A program made the translations under genes and the position numbers. The notes under the pieces were generated by a model that saw only the letters and a list, made by a program, of their open reading frames with translations, was not told the origin of the DNA and ran no database searches. Shown one piece after another: positions 59,438 to 64,000 of a DNA stretch of 64,000 nucleotides. Origin of the DNA: Martensiomyces pterosporus (lineage: Eukaryota > Kickxellomycota > Kickxellomycetes > Kickxellales > Kickxellaceae); NCBI GenBank assembly GCA_025201845.1, contig MU603939.1, positions 143,996-207,995 on the forward strand, read 5' to 3'. Each line of letters starts with the position of its first letter. Positions within the stretch are counted from its first letter, which is position 1.

Positions 59438-61865
59438 TTATATGGTAATTTCCTTGAAAAGCGCTTCGTCGGGGTTGAGAGCACGGAAGAGGTCGTAGTT
59501 GAACTTGTCTCCGTCGATCAGCCGCTGGCACATCTTGTCAATAGCAATGACGCTGAGGACGGTCTGGATGTAGGCATCGATGAGGTCGTCGAGACCAATG
59601 CCCAGCTGGTTGAAGTCCTTGTGGTCCATGAGCATAAGGCGCTGCGACTCGCTCGACCAGGTGCCGTCGGCGTTCTTGACAGACAGGTTTGTTCCAAGCA
59701 TGCCCCAGGAGGTGGCCGACGGGTCGTCCTCCAGCTTGCTCAGCAGGGGCTTGCGGGCGCGGCGTGCGTAGATGCTGACTGGGCGGAATCCATCGGCAGC
59801 GCCAGCGATCATCATGCGCAGGTCGCTGACAAAGATGTTGTTCTTCTTGTTTGGTATGGTGCCAACATGGTAGAAGCAGCCGTCGTGGGTGGTGCTCGAC
59901 CAAGAAGCGTTGCCGACCAGGCTCTGAACGATGAATTTGTCGTACCTGTGGTCAAGAGCCATGAACGCATCCAAGTCGGCACGCGTGGTGATGGTCCACA
60001 CGCCCTGGCCAGCGTTGCTGTACGGGTTCTTGATGACTGCGTGGCCACCCATGCTGTCAACCCACACAGGAACCTCGTCGCGAACCACGTTGTAGATGGT
60101 CAGCGGAACCCGCACCGAGAGGTTGTAGGGGCGCAGCTCAGAGTTGAAGATCTCGTAGGCACGCGCAGCCATCATCTTGTTCCGGCCGCCAGCAAGGCAG
60201 GCAATGACGGGGTTGAGAATGCGGGTGCGCGAGTACAGCGGGATGCGGTTCCATGGGCGCTGCGTGACGTACCTAAAGCAGGCGCGGATGGCATGCCAGT
60301 TGCCACCCGCATCACGGATCTCCATGGCCCGGTCGACCCAGCGCACAGGTGGGTCGGCGTCAGAGTCGCGATACTCAACAAGCCACACGTGCTCGCCGCT
60401 CTCTTCCGCTAGAGCCGCGGCATAGCCCGACGCCTCCATGTGGTTTTTGTCGTAGATGACAGCCAGCTCGCCATCCATGTCAGCACTCTTGAGAAGCTCG
60501 CTAAAGGCGGAGCGCAAGACGACTCTGTAGCCGCCGCACTCGTCGGTGTCCTGGACAAGCGGCATCGACTTTTGGCCTGATGGGCAAGAGTTTGTCTCGA
60601 TGACAATCATCTGGTGCTGGCCAGAGTCGGTGGTGACATTGAAGAGGTCGGATCCAGCCCACGCAAAGTGCTTGGGCTTGTAATTGAGCAGCTCGCGCAG
60701 CTTGTCCTGGTCGACCTTGGGGCGCAGGTGCACGTAGCGAGCAATGATTCTCTCGTTGCCCAGCTGGAAGAAAGACGAGACGAGTGGGTGAATCTGGGCG
60801 TTGAGAACGCGCGGGTAGTAGTGGTTGGCTTGCTCAAAGTCGCCTGGCATAATCAGCTGGCCGTTGTTCGGCAGATGTCTGCCAGTTTCCTGATTGGGCA
60901 CGTTGGAATCCGAGGAAGCACCGGCTGCAGCACCGGCTGCAGCATTGGCATTGGCATTGGCGCTGGCATTAGCGTTTGCACTTGCATCAGCCATTTTGCC
61001 AGTCCCAGTCACTGCTGGTGCTGCGGGCGACGCACTTGCCACATCTGGCAGGTGATCTTTCACGGGTGTGCAGACCTCAGCTTTACCGTGGCGAGGAGGA
61101 AATGGCGGGGTCACGCTGCCCAGGCTGACAGCAATAACGGATGTCTGGGTGTCCGAGGGATTGCGCGAATGGCCAATACTGTTGGGAAGGCTGCCAACAA
61201 GCGTGCTCACATCGTTTATGGCTGAGCCAGAGGCTGGCAGCGACGGCAAGGGAACAGCGTTTGTTCCAGAAGGCTTGGAGCCATCAATGACCGCTGCCTT
61301 GGTGTCCTCGACAGCATCCAGCAGGGGCTTGAGCGAGGGGATATCCGTGTTGTGTGCCGTGGCCGACTACGTGTGAGGTGGAAAGCAGAGAAACCACAAA
61401 GCACAGCAACCGCTTAATTACGTGCTGCGTGCGTAGCGGATTAGCGCCTCATCGACTGCCTCAAGAGCATTGGGCATATATTGTTGTTGTCAACAGCAGC
61501 GTCTGCATGGGGGCGAAAGGAGCCAGTAAATCAGCCAAGGCGCATATGGCATTTAAGTACCGGTGCGCCAACGTTTCCTGTGTGCGGATTTTTCCTCGGA
61601 TAGCTCGGTGGAGCCACAGGCCAGGTGCGTGTGGTGCACAGATGCGCCGCTCTCGGAGGAGCCAGAGGAATAGGCTGAGTGGAGAGCCCAGCGATAGACC
61701 TGCGGCGTGGGCAGCAGAGGCGCCAGCCAGCATGCAGCGATGATGTGCTGGACACAGAAAAACGGCAGGCTTTGGAGGCAGAGAAGGCCGACTCACCATT
61801 GAATATGTGTGCTGTGGTGCGCCGCGGTGTGTGTTTGGGTGCGTGTGAGGAAAAAGCTGGGGCAT
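59438..61865 (-). CDS. Uncharacterised ATP-grasp-like protein, two exons
   Basis: Exon 2 is 59438-61366 (642 codons). It has no ATG at its 5' end and is preceded by a TAG acceptor, so a 5' exon is needed. The best is 61797-61865 (MPQLFPHTHPN..., 665 aa total) with donor GTGAGT. An ATG abutting that donor (61797-61799) would give 643 aa. The first 180 residues are low complexity, with an Asn-Ala repeat. The rest is a conserved-looking enzyme: IVIETNSCPSGQKSMP, VIKNPYSNAGQGVWTI (ATP-grasp-like nucleotide loop), FIVQSLVGNASWSS, FVSDLRMMIAG and SWGMLGTNLSVKN. These suggest an ATP-grasp ligase fold. The substrate is unknown and I cannot name the family. Confidence 0.75.
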
Positions 61866-63284
61866 ACAGTGTGTGGGATAGAGTAGGCGAAAAAAGACAA
61901 AGAAAAAGTGGAGGATGCGAAACGAGATGTTACGGCGACGAGAGGGGGCAAGGGAGGGGGCCTGGTTAAAAAGAGCACAGCAGCGGCTGGCAGTTGAGGC
62001 ACGTAGCCAGCCAGCAAGTGGGGCTGTGGTTGGCACGGGGGAGGGGGTCTGGCCAGTCTGGCCCTCCCAGCAACACAGGCAGTGTGGCCTCACCATCGAC
62101 GCCGACGGCAACAGAGAAACAACCCGACATTCATTCCTGTGCACAAAGCGCAGCAGGAGGGACAGGCATTATCCGCAAGTGCTTTCCTAATCCCGCTGCC
62201 AGCGTGCAAGGCGGCGTACAAGCCGGCCTATGTGCCTGTGCAAGGGCAAAGGTAAGGGCAAGGGCAAGGGCAAGGGCAGGGGCACGAGAGACACACCGCT
62301 GCTTATGCTGCCGCTGCTGCTAGTGATGCTGATGCTGATGGGTGTGACTGCCACAAAGCAGCAGCAGCAAAGGCAGAGGCCATGGCGGCCTATGTCTCAG
62401 CCAATTCATCAATTGCTCATCGCATATTGGCAGCTGTGCTGTGGGGGCTGGGTCCATTTAATAAGAGCGCATTAGGCTGCTCTTTTCTTCTTTTGTCATC
62501 CAAACACACTGGCGGCAATTGGACAGGCAGATTTCTACCACCCAATGTGCTGTCGCGGCGGCTGTCCATCTACTCTGTCCATCTTTCCCTATCTGCGTAC
62601 ATGCACATAAATATGTGCTTGGTGCTGCTGCCGCTTGAAATGCAGACCGGGCTCAGCCAGGTGGGCGTATGTGTGATTTCGATTTGTCTGTCTGCACCCA
62701 TGATCAGCGCTCCCTTTTTTCCTTCCCAGATTCCACCCACGAATGCAAATGCCGCTGCCTCAGTAAACTCTGCTCCAAGCTGCCACGTGCCCTATATATT
62801 CAGCCGATTTGCTGCTCCACTGAATGCACAATAGCTGTTTTTTTTTTGCTGCTGCTATTCTGCTATGCAGCACAGCATAAGGCCAGGCCAGACCTCCCTG
62901 CTACATTGCTCAGGAGCTGTGAGCTGTTGCTGTTGTTGCTGCTGCTGCTGGTGCGTTCTGCCGCCCAGGTGATACCAGCATGCTGGCTACGTGTACCACA
63001 CATCTCACGCTTGGAAACCCCGCGCCAGCATGCACGGTTGTTTCTGCTTCCTATCCACAGAATATTCTGCACTTTGAAATACACTCAGCTGCTCTGTGTA
63101 TAGCACCCTAAGCCCACATCATGTACTACACGCGTGCCTGAATGCAAGGCAAGAAACAAGCGCAGACACGGTGGGGCATATATTGTCCTCTGCACGGTGC
63201 TGAAGGGGGTGGTGTTCTACAACATAAAGGAAGGACCTGTGGCTAAGCCATTTTGTAGGTGCGACAGGAGCAGTGTTTTCCTGC
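61866..63284. other. Gene-free stretch ATP-grasp gene/branched-chain aminotransferase
   Basis: About 1.4 kb: promoter of the ATP-grasp gene and 3' end of the aminotransferase. The longest frame (62382-62834, plus) has no recognisable domain. Contains a hexanucleotide repeat. Confidence 0.45.
62241..62284. repeat. Hexanucleotide repeat (GGCAAG)n
   Basis: About six copies of gggcaa/gggcag, slightly imperfect, in intergenic DNA. Not a telomeric unit. Confidence 0.85.
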
Positions 63285-64000
63285 TCAGTCGACGACCACC
63301 GACCACTCAGAGGGCACATCGCCGTACTGGATGTCCGACAGAGTCTTGTAGATGCGGCTGGTGATGGGCCCGGCTTGGGACTCGGGGTTGGCCGGGTCGA
63401 GGGGAATGACGTAGTCCTTTCCTTGGAAGAAGATACGGTTCACAGGAGTGACAACGCAGGCAGTTCCAGCGCCAAACACCTCAAGCATGCGGCCCTCGTC
63501 GCAGGCCTTGGCAACCTGCTTCATGCTGATCTTGCGCTCAGAGACCTTGATGTCGCCCCAGCTGCGAGCAAGCCCGAGAATGGAGTCACGAGTGACGCCG
63601 GGGAGGATGGTTCCATCGAGGGGAGGGGTGACGAGCTCAGTCTCGCCTTGCTCGTTGCGCCAGAGAACAAACAGATTCATCGTGCCGACCTCCATCAGCT
63701 CGTGGTCCTCGCCAATGGTCCACAGTATCTGCTGGTACCCCTTCTTCTCTGCCGCCACCTGGGGTGCCACGGAGGGCGCGTAGTTGGCGCCGAGCTTTCT
63801 GTTGCCCACGCCTCCTGGCCACGCACGCACGTTGGTCTCGTCGCAGTACAGGCTTACCGCCTTGAACCCAGTCGGGAAGTAGGGGCCGCACGGAGACGCA
63901 ATGACGTAGAAGAGCGCGCTGTTGGCTCTGTGCACGCCAAGCGTGTTTTCGGTGGAGATCATGGTGGGGCGCAGATACAGCGAGTATCCCTTGCCCTCAG
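63285..64000 (-). CDS. BAT1/BAT2-like: Branched-chain amino acid aminotransferase, C-terminal part (5' end beyond window)
   Basis: The reverse frame runs from the stop at 63285 to the right edge, about 238 codons, and enters mid-protein ([11 protein letters not shown] just before the first Met). Fold-type IV PLP enzyme: [26 protein letters not shown] contains the Schiff-base Lys region (the family Lys in the GxxKxGxNYA block). Further marks are the [11 protein letters not shown] turn, [19 protein letters not shown] and [17 protein letters not shown] (the phosphate- and substrate-binding CXXC-like region of mitochondrial enzymes is not kept: G-T-A-C). It ends [17 protein letters not shown]. 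It carries out the last step of Leu/Ile/Val synthesis and the first of their breakdown. Location cannot be judged without the N-terminus. Confidence 0.95.
   Translation of the reverse strand, partial: EGKGYSLYLRPTMISTENTLGVHRANSALFYVIASPCGPYFPTGFKAVSLYCDETNVRAWPGGVGNRKLGANYAPSVAPQVAAEKKGYQQILWTIGEDHELMEVGTMNLFVLWRNEQGETELVTPPLDGTILPGVTRDSILGLARSWGDIKVSERKISMKQVAKACDEGRMLEVFGAGTACVVTPVNRIFFQGKDYVIPLDPANPESQAGPITSRIYKTLSDIQYGDVPSEWSVVVD

Noticed and set aside
62241..62284. Possible telomere-like repeat
   Set aside because: The unit GGCAAG is not a fungal telomere unit (TTAGGG type) and the run is short and internal.
62382..62834. 150-codon open frame between the ATP-grasp and aminotransferase genes
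   Set aside because: No domain or plausible family; composition resembles intergenic DNA.

Overview
The window is nuclear DNA of a fungus. It is GC-rich and holds about 29 protein-coding genes on both strands, roughly one per 2.2 kb. Most introns are about 100-450 bp with GTRNGT-like donors, a CTRAY-like branch point and an AG acceptor. Many genes begin with a very small first exon (21-31 nt). The protein set is a fungal housekeeping set (RPC82, ERB1, FES1, TLG2, PHO88, PIN4-type, PMT, AzgA permease). It also carries families that yeasts lack, namely a PRL-type phosphatase and a RING-tandem BRCT (BRCA1/BARD1-type) protein. That mix points to an early-diverging fungus, possibly Kickxellomycotina. 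The placement is inference, since there is no rRNA or marker in the window.

Layout. 1-7.2 kb: acyl-CoA thioesterase (5' end only, runs off the left edge), VPS9 Rab5 exchange factor, FES1, DNA polymerase delta small subunit, SDF2-like MIR protein. 8-14.6 kb: PRL phosphatase, BRCA1/BARD1-like protein, CDK8 kinase, Rieske protein. 15-24.8 kb: mitochondrial methionyl-tRNA synthetase, NAA10 acetyltransferase, AzgA purine permease, a cystathionine beta-synthase-like protein with altered cofactor loops, PMT mannosyltransferase. 25.4-35.2 kb: LSM14/Scd6, proteasome alpha4, a zinc-ribbon J protein, ubiquitin-eS31 fusion, ERB1. 36.2-47.7 kb: small C2H2 zinc-finger gene, RPC82, PIN4-like RNA-binding protein (broken by an assembly gap with a duplicated flank), TLG2 syntaxin, galactose-1-phosphate uridylyltransferase. 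48-64 kb: Puf4-like Pumilio protein, mitochondrial ribosome recycling factor, EDC4-like decapping scaffold, PHO88/SND3, an unassigned ATP-grasp-like protein, and a branched-chain aminotransferase cut by the right edge.

The genes do not form one pathway. Four of them act on mRNA fate (LSM14/Scd6, PIN4-type, Puf4-type, EDC4), and two serve O-mannosylation/ER quality control (PMT and the SDF2-like MIR protein). Splice structures were read by eye from donor, branch and acceptor motifs together with frame and family alignment from memory. No RNA evidence or database search was available. No rRNA, tRNA, transposon, CRISPR array or viral gene could be supported. The most useful items to follow up are the RING-BRCT protein, the degenerate CBS-like enzyme, the CDK8 HRD-to-QRD change, the 94-bp repeat in both introns of LSM14, and the assembly duplication in the PIN4-like gene.
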